Positions 16,503-25,095 of a stretch of DNA of 64,000 nucleotides are shown in pieces. The stretch is from NCBI RefSeq assembly GCF_000223985.1, contig NZ_AFWV01000004.1:248001-312000 (forward strand), read 5' to 3'. The notes beneath the pieces are model-generated. The model was not told the DNA's origin, ran no database searches, and saw only the letters and a list, made by a program, of their open reading frames with translations. Source of the DNA: Thiocapsa marina 5811. GTDB lineage: Bacteria > Pseudomonadota > Gammaproteobacteria > Chromatiales > Chromatiaceae. A program made the translations under genes and the position numbers. Each line of letters begins with the position of its first letter. Positions within the stretch are counted from its first letter, which is position 1.

Positions 16503-17025
16503 CGAAGCCTACCATTTTCGGACTGAATTCAGTGAATGAAGCCTGCTCGCGAAAGCCCGTCGAGTCAAGTTTGCTTGCGAGCGAAGGCCGGCTGACAGCG
16601 GCTCACTCGGTCGGCGGTGAGGTGCCCGTAGCGCTCCGGGCGTACGCGGGGGGCGGGATCGGGTATAGGTAACGGTTTAGAAACAACTTAGCCATTCCGG
16701 TGCATTCTCCCCCTCTCCCCAACCCCTCTCCCGCGAGGGGAGAGGGGCCAAGATGGATCTCTTGATATTGAACGGCTGCTAGGGTCGCGAAATGAGCAAA
16801 GGCTCATCGCCGCAGCCGGTCAATTAGGTCTTCGCGGCCGCGGTCCCGGCTTCTCGAATCAGTGCGGACACCAACAACGAGGTACGGAACAATGCAATCG
16901 TTGATGTGCCGCGCGCGCCGCGCGTAGGTGGGGGGATGTCACGGTCAACCAGACCGGCGGTTTCGTGGTTCGCGTGGAGGGTTTCGAGTTGACGTCGCCC
17001 ACCTAGACGCCCGAGAATTCTCCAC
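16503..17025. other. Intergenic region with one palindromic repeat
   Basis: About 520 bp with no convincing gene on either strand; a 103-codon minus frame at 16824-17135 is only a shadow of the toxin remnant region. It contains the palindrome listed separately at 16723-16747 and probably the promoters of the two flanking toxin-antitoxin modules. Confidence 0.4.
16723..16747. repeat. CCCTCTCCC/GGGAGAGGG palindrome
   Basis: CCCCTCTCCC (16723-16732) and GGGAGAGGGG (16738-16747) form a perfect 10-bp stem with a 5-nt loop. This is a dispersed intergenic palindrome type common in proteobacteria and is not linked to a particular gene. A partial copy of the left arm precedes it at about 16709-16720. 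Confidence 0.7.
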
Positions 17026-17308
17026 ATGATCAAGGGGTTCCGCTGCAAAGAAACCGAGTCGATCGCCCAAGGTCGGCGCTTGCGGCGTTTCCCGCCGGAG
17101 ATCCAGCGTCGCGCCAAGATGCTTATCGACCGCATCGATGCGGCATCGGCCTTGGACGATCTTCGCCTGCTGCCGTCTCATCGTCTCAATGCGTTGTTCG
17201 GAAACCGCGCCGGGCAGTAAAGCATCCGCATCAACGAACAGTGGAGAATTTGTTTTGTCTGGCTCGACGGCGACGCTGTCTGAGGTCGAGATCACGGATG
17301 ATTCCTGA
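17026..17308 (+). pseudogene. HigB-type toxin gene inactivated by a nonsense codon and a frameshift
   Basis: The frame opens with IKGFRCKETESIAQGRRLRRF and continues through ALDDLRLLPSHRLNALFGNRAGQ as in HigB/RelE toxins, then meets TAA at 17218. Reading on in the same frame gives SIRINEQWRICFVWLDGDAV, exactly the family's C-terminal catalytic part, where intact relatives have Tyr at the stop position (TAC to TAA is one change). A second stop is bypassed only by a one-base shift near 17279, after which EVEITDDS closes the family's final strand. The RNase core is therefore split off, while the antitoxin 13 bp downstream remains intact. Confidence 0.82.
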
Positions 17309-17321
17309 GGCCTTTACCACC

Positions 17322-17612
17322 ATGCCCATACGCGACATCGCAACTGTTCACCCCGGCGAGCACCTGTTGGAGTTCTTGAACGAGCTTGAAATCGATGCTG
17401 ATTGCGCGGTAGCCGACCTGCGCATCCCGGCTAACCTCCTGGACGCGGTTCTTGCCGGTACTCGAGGAATCTCCGCCGATATGCCATTGCGGCTTGGTCG
17501 CTACTTCGGCACGACCCCGGCATTCTGGATGTCTTTACAGAACAAGTACGATCTGGAACAGGCCAGCGATGCCCTGGGCAGCGAGATGAACCGAATCGCG
17601 CGCGTTGCCTAA
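17322..17612 (+). CDS. HigA-family antitoxin (XRE helix-turn-helix)
   Basis: 96 residues from the ATG at 17322. The HigA signature is clear: ATVHPGEHLLEFLNELEI, a helix-turn-helix region ADLRIPANLLDAVLAGTRGI, then MPLRLGRYFGTTPAFWMSLQ and YDLEQA. HigA binds HigB and represses the operon. Here its partner upstream is a pseudogene, so it may persist as a free repressor or as an anti-toxin for related HigB proteins elsewhere. Confidence 0.88.
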   Translation: MPIRDIATVHPGEHLLEFLNELEIDADCAVADLRIPANLLDAVLAGTRGISADMPLRLGRYFGTTPAFWMSLQNKYDLEQASDALGSEMNRIARVA

Positions 17613-17710
17613 ATCCAAGCGGAAAAAGCGAAACGCCGAGGTAGAGACGGGTCTCTCTGCGGGGATAGGGCACACGCCTTGGAGCATTGAGTCTCCCGGG
17701 GTTCGGGTCT

Positions 17711-17750
17711 GAGCCCGACCCCTTTCTCCGCTGAACCCGACCCTTTTTCC
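17711..17750. repeat. Two degenerate solo copies of the RAYT terminal sequence
   Basis: GAGCCCGACCCCTTTCTCC (17711-17729) and GAACCCGACCCTTTTTCC (17733-17750) lie in tandem. Both resemble the right end of the RAYT unit at 15726-15742 (GAACCTGACCCTTTTCC). They sit at the 3' end of a minus-strand membrane-protein gene, a common location for REP-type sequences. Confidence 0.55.
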
Positions 17751-17755
17751 GGCTG

Positions 17756-19237
17756 TCAAGTTATCTCGGACCCAGTCGAGCTCTCGACCGGTTTCGTTCG
17801 GTGGAAGACGGACTTGTCCTGTTCCACCGCAGTGAGCCGCAACATCCACACCGTCATCGTCCAGAACACGAAGGCCGGGGCAAAGTGGAGCACGATCCGA
17901 TTGGTACTGGTCGCCTGGATGGCCCAGAGGGCGGCATCGGTCCAGAAGAAGAGGATATAGAAACCGAGCAGGCTGGCAACGACCCACGCCAGGCCGGCAC
18001 GGAAGGCGGGATCGGTCGGCCGACGCATCGCGTGCGCCGTTCCCCAGCCGAGTGTCAAGGCCAACAAGTAAAACAAGAGGTGCCAGTTATCGTAAATGAA
18101 GAGATGCCGCAGAACCGGCTCCGAAGCTTCGGCGGGTGCGAGATCGAATCGCCCGATATGCGGCAGCTCGATACGATCCGGTCTCAAGGAGACTTGCCCG
18201 ACCCACGGAATCTCGAAGACGATGCCGCCCGACATCCAGAGGGCGATGCCGAGACCGGTTACCACGAGCAACACGGCGGGTAGCCAGACACCGCGCAGTT
18301 TGGCGCCCAGCCAGGCGGCGACGAAAAGCATCGCCCAGGCCAGACCCTCGACCTTGATCAGCATGCAGGCCACCACCAGCAGGACCCACCAGACGCCGTC
18401 TCGAAGATCTCCGTCGCGCATCCAAAGAAGAAAGGACATGAAGGCAAAACCGAGGGCTGTCGCCAACCAAAGATCCGCGTAGCCGGCGAGCGCGATATGT
18501 GTGTTCAGTAGCGGGAGCGACATCAGCAGCCAGACTAAGACCATGGCCGTCAGCGGTGGCGCGCCCCAGCGGCGTGCTTGCCCGAAGAAGCCGAGTCCGA
18601 GCGCCAGGAAACAACCCAGCCAGGGTAGGTTGGCAAGGGGTTCGTTCCAAGTGCCGAATGCCAGTACAGGCCAGGCCGCGATCAGGGAGACCGTGGGTGG
18701 ATAGTGCCATGCCTCGATGGTGTAGGCCCGACCGGTGGTGTCGATCAGCCAAGCCCCGGGCGAGATGAAAGGCACCAACTCGGACAGGTCCGCCCAAACA
18801 CGCGCACGCAGCGTCCAGGTCGTCCAGGCGTCCCACGGAAACAGCGGCTGCCACCAAACCTCGAGCGCGAGGCCCATGAAGCGCAGGCCCAGCCACAGCA
18901 GAATCGCACCGGTCAAAACCGATTGCCAGATGGGGAAGGCAGGGGATTCGCGTCGATGGTCGATGGCGGCATCGTTGCGTGGCTGCCGGGAGATCCGGTG
19001 GATAGCAAACGCGGTCAAAAGGACCAGAAAGACCATGATCGGGACCGGGGCGAGCGGCAACCCGAACAAGTCGAAGAGCCGGAGCAACAGCGTGACTCCG
19101 ACCCACCCGAGAAGGTAGCCGTAACCCAGGATGACGGGCCATCGTCCGGGGGTCGGTTCCGGCCACAGGCTCCGCAGCCAAGCGGCGCCGGCGATCAAGG
19201 GCAAGACGAGTGCAATGGCGACGGTCCAGGAGCTCAC
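17756..19237 (-). CDS. Polytopic membrane protein, possible GT-C glycosyltransferase
   Basis: 493 residues from the GTG at 19237, which follows AAGGAGG by a normal spacing and starts one base after the previous stop; a longer frame from 19432 lies inside that gene. Around ten to twelve hydrophobic segments run through the protein. An early external loop has PLFPWDAWTTWTLRARVW, whose acidic residue is placed like the catalytic Asp of GT-C (PMT/ArnT-like) enzymes. WHYPPTVSLIAAW also resembles that group. A role in transferring a lipid-linked sugar in the outer leaflet is inferred, not shown. It forms a two-gene operon with the gene upstream. Confidence 0.6.
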   Translation of the reverse strand: MSSWTVAIALVLPLIAGAAWLRSLWPEPTPGRWPVILGYGYLLGWVGVTLLLRLFDLFGLPLAPVPIMVFLVLLTAFAIHRISRQPRNDAAIDHRRESPAFPIWQSVLTGAILLWLGLRFMGLALEVWWQPLFPWDAWTTWTLRARVWADLSELVPFISPGAWLIDTTGRAYTIEAWHYPPTVSLIAAWPVLAFGTWNEPLANLPWLGCFLALGLGFFGQARRWGAPPLTAMVLVWLLMSLPLLNTHIALAGYADLWLATALGFAFMSFLLWMRDGDLRDGVWWVLLVVACMLIKVEGLAWAMLFVAAWLGAKLRGVWLPAVLLVVTGLGIALWMSGGIVFEIPWVGQVSLRPDRIELPHIGRFDLAPAEASEPVLRHLFIYDNWHLLFYLLALTLGWGTAHAMRRPTDPAFRAGLAWVVASLLGFYILFFWTDAALWAIQATSTNRIVLHFAPAFVFWTMTVWMLRLTAVEQDKSVFHRTKPVESSTGSEIT

Positions 19238-19238
19238 C

Positions 19239-20057
19239 TCAAGACCCCTCCTTGATTCGGTAGAGTGTCCCGAAGCGAGGGATTGCATGGATCGGCTCTG
19301 CCGGGATCTCGCTGTCGGACCCGACGAGTCGTCCTTTCGCCCGGTCGAACCGAACTGATCTGAGTGGCAACAGCACGAGAACGTAATCGCCCGGAACGAC
19401 CTGAGTCGGGGCGGGCAGCTCGGATAATCCAACGTGCACCCGATGAGGCATCAAGTGATAACGGGTGCGGTACGACAACGCCCCGTGTGGATCGGCGCTC
19501 AGGAGTAAAAGCCGCGTCGGGTCCGAGGGAAGTCGCTCGCGTATCTCCTGCACCAGCCCGACGAGTTTGGCGTCCGGGGCCGCGCGCACGCGCTCCTCGA
19601 AAGACAGTCCGGCGTACCGATCCCGCGTCATGCTCAGGCGCTCCCACAGCTCCCATTGCCAACGCACGTCCAAGATCAGCCATCCCGAGAGGATGAGAAG
19701 TGCAATGATGCTCGGCGGGAGTCGGGGTCTTCGGCGCGTCGGAATCACGGCAAAGAGCAAAAGGCTGAGCCCGACCCAAACCGCAACCAACACGACCGGG
19801 GTGATTCGCGTGTCTTTAGGTGCCCCGGGGTGGAAATTGACGGACCTTCCGGTCCAGGGCTCGAAATGGCTCCAGACGTGCGCGAGTCCGGTGCGGATCT
19901 CGGCCGAGGATGGTACCGCGGCCTCCGGTGTCGGATCACGGTCGAATCGCGCATCGATCCAGAGCGCGAGCCAGAGCAGCAGTCCAGCCGCGACACCGGA
20001 CAAAACAAGCCCGAGAGCGCGCGAGCCGAACGACGTCAATCGATCCGAGATGGTCAA
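19239..20057 (-). CDS. Membrane protein of unknown function, partner of the GT-C-like protein
   Basis: 272 residues. A signal-anchor helix lies at about 12-34 (ALGLVLSGVAAGLLLWLALWI), with two further helices near 86-105 and 114-132. A soluble C-terminal part follows with DPTRLLLLSADPHGALSYRTRYHLMP and GDYVLVLLPL. The family is not recognised. Pairing with the polytopic protein is close: its stop is followed by one base and then the partner's GTG. The soluble domain probably faces the periplasm and may work with the glycosyltransferase-like partner. Confidence 0.55.
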   Translation of the reverse strand: MTISDRLTSFGSRALGLVLSGVAAGLLLWLALWIDARFDRDPTPEAAVPSSAEIRTGLAHVWSHFEPWTGRSVNFHPGAPKDTRITPVVLVAVWVGLSLLLFAVIPTRRRPRLPPSIIALLILSGWLILDVRWQWELWERLSMTRDRYAGLSFEERVRAAPDAKLVGLVQEIRERLPSDPTRLLLLSADPHGALSYRTRYHLMPHRVHVGLSELPAPTQVVPGDYVLVLLPLRSVRFDRAKGRLVGSDSEIPAEPIHAIPRFGTLYRIKEGS

Positions 20058-20587
20058 GCCTACCCCTCTGTCACGGATTATCGAGCCGGTGATCCGGCCG
20101 GCGGCGATCGATCGTCGAACGAGGTAACGCGTCGGCCGAACAGCGTTTGGCTGAATCCAGGATCATGTCGAGGAACCATGCGTAAGTGGACGCCCTGCGG
20201 AGCCTGTGTTCATCGCCCTCGCAATTCTCGCACAGGGTCGAAGTCGCTGCGAGCCGCGGTTCCGCCAACGGGAACCACCGATGCTTGAGGGCATTGCCGG
20301 CGCTTGCGGGCATCCGCCCCCACGGTGATTTGCCTTTTCGATCATTTCGCCGCGACATCTTCGACGTGAAGGGCTCAGCGTTGTTAGGGTCTCGCCATGA
20401 AAATCGTTCATGTCGCAGTCGAGTGCGCGTGCCAGGCGCAGCGGGGCAGGGTTGGCAGTGGGATTCGCTTTGCCGCTTTCCGCCATCGACGGTATCTGCC
20501 GGGTGATGCCGGAGGTTTCCGGAAAAAGGGCTCCGGCTCCCTCTTCTCAGGCTGGCTGATGGCATGAGAGGTGCAGCGGATTTGCTG
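20058..20587. other. Gap holding an XRE remnant
   Basis: About 530 bp between the membrane-protein operon and the RelE-type toxin gene. Except for the helix-turn-helix fragment at 20391-20519 I see no gene. The promoter for the minus-strand operon that starts at 20057 should lie near 20060-20200. Confidence 0.4.
20391..20519 (-). pseudogene. XRE helix-turn-helix regulator fragment
   Basis: One minus-strand frame reads ETSGITRQIPSMAESGKANP and continues through PLRLARALDCDMNDF, the recognition-helix half of XRE regulators (family form: SGxSxxxISxxExGxxNPTxxxLxRLAxALxxxLxDL). No N-terminal helix or further domain can be joined in frame, so I call it a remnant. It lies beside a RelE-type module and may be the remains of a linked regulator. 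Confidence 0.5.
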
Positions 20588-20866
20588 TCAGCCGTCCAGC
20601 CGCTTGAGATCGCGGTAGAAATTCTCGTGCGGACCGACCATCAAGAGTTTGAGCGTGTTCTCATCCAGGGCCCGGCAGGCTAGCAGGCACAGCAGATTGC
20701 CCATGCGGAATTTGTAGACCTGCACGCCCGCCAGGTCACCGACTTTGGTTTCACCAGCTGCTGGCTGGCTGGCGATCGTGCGCACTGCCTCGTCGAGCGC
20801 CGTTTTTTGTTGGCGGTGCAGTTTCTTGACCGTGCGCTCAAAGGTGGGAGTGACAAGGATGCGCAT
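20588..20866 (-). CDS. RelE/ParE-family toxin
   Basis: 92 residues. The fold is typical: RILVTPTFERTVKKLHRQQK, VYKFRMGNLLCLLACRA, and the C-terminal GPHENFYRDLKRL that is characteristic of this RelE-like subgroup. It would act as an mRNA-directed toxin by family inference. The start codon shares one base with the antitoxin stop (TGATG), so translation is coupled. Confidence 0.85.
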   Translation of the reverse strand: MRILVTPTFERTVKKLHRQQKTALDEAVRTIASQPAAGETKVGDLAGVQVYKFRMGNLLCLLACRALDENTLKLLMVGPHENFYRDLKRLDG

Positions 20867-21075
20867 CAGCCGAACTGGTACTCACCCACGGGCTCTTCCT
20901 GATCCGCAATCAGGATGTCGCGGATGACGCTGAAGGGCAGATCCGGGTTTTCGGCGGCGATCTTGCCGATCTGTGACCAGTATTCGATTTGCTTGGGCAC
21001 CGAGCGATGCTCGATGGTGCCGTAGCGCTTGGCGCTTTCGACCAGGGCTTCCGGCAGTTTGACGTTGATAGCCAT
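20866..21075 (-). CDS. ParD-like antitoxin
   Basis: 69 residues from the ATG at 21075, preceded by GGAGGT; an ATG 12 bp upstream is less likely. INVKLPEALVESAKRYG is the ribbon-helix-helix strand and helix, and RSVPKQIEYWSQIGKIA the second helix, with an acidic tail ending in GEYQFG. It is the first gene of a type II module and should repress its own promoter and neutralise the RelE-like toxin. Confidence 0.8.
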   Translation of the reverse strand: MAINVKLPEALVESAKRYGTIEHRSVPKQIEYWSQIGKIAAENPDLPFSVIRDILIADQEEPVGEYQFG

Positions 21076-22697
21076 GGGGACCTCCATTGAGTGGCGCCAT
21101 CATAGTTCGTTATGGACCAAAATGGAACCTGGCGTCTGGCAAGTTCGTTGCGCGAGGAAAAGGGTTCGGAGCCCTTTGCTGCGATGTCTGAGGAATAAGG
21201 AGTCGGAACCCTCGCCTGTCTGGGTCTGGAGGAAGGCATCTGGTCTTCAGGCGAGTTGCGCGATCTGGTTGAGGGCTTCCAGCCCCTTGCGCGGTACCAA
21301 TGATCAGTATGATCGATCGGCATGCCGAATACGATGGTGATTTCTGCGGCATGATCCGAGCGATCGTGGGATCAGCTGGCGATTGTCGATCGCGAATGCT
21401 GGCGATGAGATATCCGCAATCACTTGCGATAGCCCAAGCCTTCGGCCACGGCTCGCGGAGTCCGCCGCCGGCCGTTCTGAGGGCGCTCGGAAGCAAGCGA
21501 TGCTCTGTACGGGCCTAGCGCCATCGATCCTTCCCGAACCGAAACATGCCGGTTCAGCGTCGAGCAGCTCCTGCAAGAAGACGAGCTGCCGGACTGAGCG
21601 CGTCGTCTAGGTTGAGCCTGCGAACCCGTGCGCGCGGGTGCGGTAGTCGTGCCGGGGTTTGCAAGCTCACCCCAGCCTACCGAGCTTCATCTGAAAGCCC
21701 AGGCGCATATGGCGCCGACAAAACACACGTTGCGGGCTGATCCGAACGCCGCTCCGGTTGGCTTCCGCGCACTGAACCGCCGGTAATGTCACGGGGCGGC
21801 GGCGGAAGGGGCCGGTAAAACTTTGGCTTATAGGTATGCTGGCTTCAATTAGCCTCATTTGTGCGTACCCCCTTTTTCCTGCGTTTCCCAAGAACACCAC
21901 CAGATCACCTAGAGCGGCTCGTCTTGCCCCGGCAAGAGTCCATTTGGAGCCTATCCGTGTATGGGCTATAGTAGCCACACTAAAGACAAGAGAAATGGGA
22001 TCGGTCGGCGGCATGACTTGGTGGCGGTGGCTCGCCGCCTTGATACCGGAGCGGTCCCTGAACGCCAGGGGTGCCGTGTCGGCTTCCGCGTCGTCACTCG
22101 CGGGTTCGATCCTGCCGCGTAGCATTCTCCGAACTGTCTGCTCAGGCGCAACTTCGCCGAGCGCAGGCGTCCATTCTCACCTGCTGAATTGACTGGTGCG
22201 GAATGCAAAGAGCGCTGTCGCCGCCTAATGAAGCGTGGGACGAGATCTGGGTCTATGACGTTGAGATGGCCGTATTTGCAGCCGTCGCTGGACGGGCTGT
22301 TCGTCATCAGCCTTATGTTTGTTCTCCGCGACTGGTCTACTGAGACAAGTCGTTTCGAAGGCGGCGAATCCCTGGACAGATCCGGATTATCATTCAAAGT
22401 CTCCGGCATGAGAATAGTAGAGCGGCGGGCCGGGTCGCGGGTTTGGATCAACGTTTGGTCCAGCTGCGGGATAGTCGGGTGACATCCGGCCGTAACAAGT
22501 GGATTCGCAACGGTATGCGTTGTGATGTCCGACCCTTGGATTAGGTTTTTGGGCGAGACGATGATCAAGGCCAGACCGCGACTATTGTTGCACTGTTCCC
22601 TGGTCGAGCTTGAGATGGCAGCAATAGACCGATGGCGGCTCCGTGTTGGCCCTCGAATTGGGGTTCTGATAATATTCTAGCGGTAGGAGTTTTCATA
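21076..22697. other. 1.6-kb gene-poor region
   Basis: No open frame here has a recognisable family or a good ribosome site; all frames over 60 codons look like GC shadows. An imperfect inverted repeat around AGGGTTCGGAGCC (about 21164) and GGAACCCT (about 21206) and several GATCGATC-type motifs near 21300-21380 are visible. The stretch is probably decayed accessory DNA between the toxin-antitoxin island and the next gene, whose promoter should lie near 22600-22700. Confidence 0.35.
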
Positions 22698-22721
22698 ATG
22701 GAAGTAGAAGGAGAAAGGGTT

Positions 22722-23957
22722 ATGGTAAAAACTGATGCTCGCTCGCTTATCCTGCTTCTCGTCGGTACGGCCGGTATCTCCTATACTGCAGTTGGCGGTG
22801 TCGATGGACCTGTTGGAATGCCTGCCTTGCAGGATTCAGGTGACGCTCAATCGGGTGGAATATACGAGTATTGGACCCCGGCGCGACTGATCTCCGCGCA
22901 AGCGTTACCCGCGCCTTTTCAGGTGGTCTCGGATGACCAGTTGAGCGAGGCATCGAGCGAGGCGGGCCCCATATCCGATCCTCCGATGCTTACGTCCGGT
23001 TGGGATCCTGGCAGCAATGCTCCGCAACCAATTCCAGGCGCTGTTTACACTCTGGATTTCTCAACGAGTGCTGGCGACTACACGACTCAAACCTTCGGAA
23101 CGGCTCCGATCAATCCGAAGGATGGGCCCTATGCTCGATTTCAGCGGTGGACGATGCATGGCCGCTATGACATGTGGCCGAGATCGGTACACGGAAAACT
23201 GTTTTTTTCTCGTTTAGGCCGCGACTATGTTTGTTCCGGTACGGTAATCGGTAGAAGCGTCGTGGCTACGGCTGCACACTGCCTGACCGATGGATCGGGA
23301 AATTGGTCGACGAATGAGCTTTTTTGCCCTGGTTATAGCCAATCCGGTGCGATGCCTGGTGTTGGGTGTTGGGGTGTTCGCGGGGCATGGGTGACTGGTC
23401 CGTTTGCCGCGTCCGCGGATGTCGACTATGACTACGGATGTCTCGTTACCGACCGGGTCGGGAGTCAATTTGGAGGTGAGATAGGAGACCGCACGGGTTG
23501 GTCTGGAATTGCATGGAACTGGCACTCCTCCCAATTGATTTTGGCATTTGGTTATCCGGCGTCGGCTCCTTTTGACGGTCGAACCCTACAGCAGGTTGCC
23601 TCCACGGAGTGGTACGAGGTCGATACGCGCCGCGGGGGGCAGGTCTCCAAATACATCGGTGGGGATCTGGCAGGCGCTAATGGCGGTGGCTGGTTTATTA
23701 ACTGGCGTCATCCGACGACCGAATATCCGGATACCGATGGAGGGAGCGTGTGGCCGACCGATCCGGGTAATCCGGCGACAGGTCCCTGGCTTAACGGAAT
23801 CACGAGTCACTCACGATGCCGAACCAATTGCAACAGACCGCCGAGCGCAAGCAGCGGCGTCTTCTGGCAGGAGATGGGTTCAGCCGTATTCCGAAGCACT
23901 GAATCCGACATCAACGATGCTATGGATGTTTTTGGTCTTTGCTGGGACGATCAGTGA
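22722..23957 (+). CDS. Exported trypsin-like (S1) protease homologue with Asn in place of the catalytic Ser
   Basis: 411 residues from the ATG at 22722, which has AAGGAGAAAGG upstream and is followed by a signal peptide (LILLLVGTAGISYTAVGG). The S1/V8-type fold shows CSGTVIGRSVVATAAHC with H186 as catalytic His, and DVDYDYGCLV with D235 or D237 as the Asp. The nucleophile loop reads GGDLAGANGGGWFINW, where relatives have GGxSGGPW; N320 replaces Ser. The codon is AAT, one transition from AGT. Other features are conserved, including paired cysteines. Either this is a dead protease kept as a binding protein, or a recent loss-of-function allele. The 3' end overlaps the convergent glycosyltransferase gene by 38 bp. 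Confidence 0.72.
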   Translation: MVKTDARSLILLLVGTAGISYTAVGGVDGPVGMPALQDSGDAQSGGIYEYWTPARLISAQALPAPFQVVSDDQLSEASSEAGPISDPPMLTSGWDPGSNAPQPIPGAVYTLDFSTSAGDYTTQTFGTAPINPKDGPYARFQRWTMHGRYDMWPRSVHGKLFFSRLGRDYVCSGTVIGRSVVATAAHCLTDGSGNWSTNELFCPGYSQSGAMPGVGCWGVRGAWVTGPFAASADVDYDYGCLVTDRVGSQFGGEIGDRTGWSGIAWNWHSSQLILAFGYPASAPFDGRTLQQVASTEWYEVDTRRGGQVSKYIGGDLAGANGGGWFINWRHPTTEYPDTDGGSVWPTDPGNPATGPWLNGITSHSRCRTNCNRPPSASSGVFWQEMGSAVFRSTESDINDAMDVFGLCWDDQ

Positions 23958-25095
23958 TCCCGAATTCGGGTGAGTTTTTGGTTTGAGGCGGCGATGCGGG
24001 CGAGATCGTGGAGCCCATCGCGGACAGAAACGCTTCTCTCGAAAACAATGCCGCGCGTGTCTCGCAAGATGCGCGCAAGGCTTTTGCTTTCGCGGCCGTC
24101 ATCGATCGAACGGCGCCCCTGATATCCTCGACAGTGAAGCTCGGCGGAAGGAGGTGACCGGTCTCGTCGGGCACAAGGGTTTCGAGTAATCCACCCTCTG
24201 CAACCCCGATGACGGGTTTGCCTGCTGCCATCGATTCCACCGGCGATATGCCGAAATCCTCGTCTTGGGCAAGATAGATCGATGCACGGCAGCTACCGAT
24301 CAAACGGCTGAGCTCGTCACCGGCGAGCCAGCCGGTGAAGTGAATGTTGGATGCGTTTGCGGCGAGCCTGCGCAAGGCCTTCAACTGGCCTCCGCCCGAG
24401 GCTACGACCAGCGTCTGATCGGGCATCTGCCTAAACGCCTCAATGATCGGCGCGACTCGCTTCAATGGTTCCAATCTGGCCGTGGAAACAAAATAGTCGT
24501 CCTGTCCGGACCACCGAAAACGTGAAAGGTCGACTGGCGGATAGACCACCGTGGATTCGACATCGACGTAGTGTTTCAGTCGGTGCTGCACGTTGCGAGA
24601 GTTTGCGAGGACGACATCCATTCTGCTGATGGACGCCTCGTATCTGGATTTGAACCACGCTTGGAGTGCGCGCAGCAGTGGTCTTTGCAGCGGCGAGAGC
24701 CTGCTCAGATAGTAGTGTTCAAGATCGTAAAGGAACCGTGGCGGGGTGTGACAATAGTAGATGGAGCGACCGGAGTGGTCCGGTGAGGAGGCGAGCACGG
24801 AATATGAGCCGGAATAGATCCGATTTGGGTATCTGGCGACCGATCCGGCGATGCGTTGAAACCTCGCAAGGAGATGAATCAGCTCGAGCGGAGGAAAGCG
24901 GCTATGTGCCCGAAGGTCGATCAATCGACCGGGGTCGATCGCGTCGCCGAACACATGTTGACTTACAAACCCGACGCAGACGTCGGCGTCGAACGCGCCG
25001 TAGAGCGTCATCAGTACGTGCTCGGCGCCGCCACGGATTCCAAGTGAATCGTATAGCAGCAAAAGGGGTGCCGCTGATCGGGTCTTGCTCGTCAT
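23920..25095 (-). CDS. GT4 glycosyltransferase
   Basis: 391 residues from the ATG at 25095. The N-terminal acceptor domain begins LLLLYDSLGIRGGAEHVLMT, and the C-terminal donor domain has FVSTARLEPLKRVAPIIEAF. The GT-B E-x7-E motif lies in DEDFGISPVESMAAGKPVIGV. It resembles mannosyl- and rhamnosyl-transferases of LPS and exopolysaccharide assembly (WbaZ/WbdB type); the sugar specificity is not readable. It is a single minus-strand gene in a mostly plus-strand stretch, convergent with the S1 homologue. Confidence 0.85.
   Translation of the reverse strand: MTSKTRSAAPLLLLYDSLGIRGGAEHVLMTLYGAFDADVCVGFVSQHVFGDAIDPGRLIDLRAHSRFPPLELIHLLARFQRIAGSVARYPNRIYSGSYSVLASSPDHSGRSIYYCHTPPRFLYDLEHYYLSRLSPLQRPLLRALQAWFKSRYEASISRMDVVLANSRNVQHRLKHYVDVESTVVYPPVDLSRFRWSGQDDYFVSTARLEPLKRVAPIIEAFRQMPDQTLVVASGGGQLKALRRLAANASNIHFTGWLAGDELSRLIGSCRASIYLAQDEDFGISPVESMAAGKPVIGVAEGGLLETLVPDETGHLLPPSFTVEDIRGAVRSMTAAKAKALRASCETRAALFSREAFLSAMGSTISPASPPQTKNSPEFGITDRPSKDQKHP

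Noticed and set aside
16723-16747. Palindrome as an intrinsic terminator for the toxin-antitoxin genes
   Set aside because: It is a common dispersed intergenic palindrome, has no T-run and is not at the 3' end of either module.
22085-22125. tRNA-like GGGTTCGATCC sequence
   Set aside because: It resembles a T-arm, but I could not fold an acceptor stem, D-arm or anticodon stem around it.
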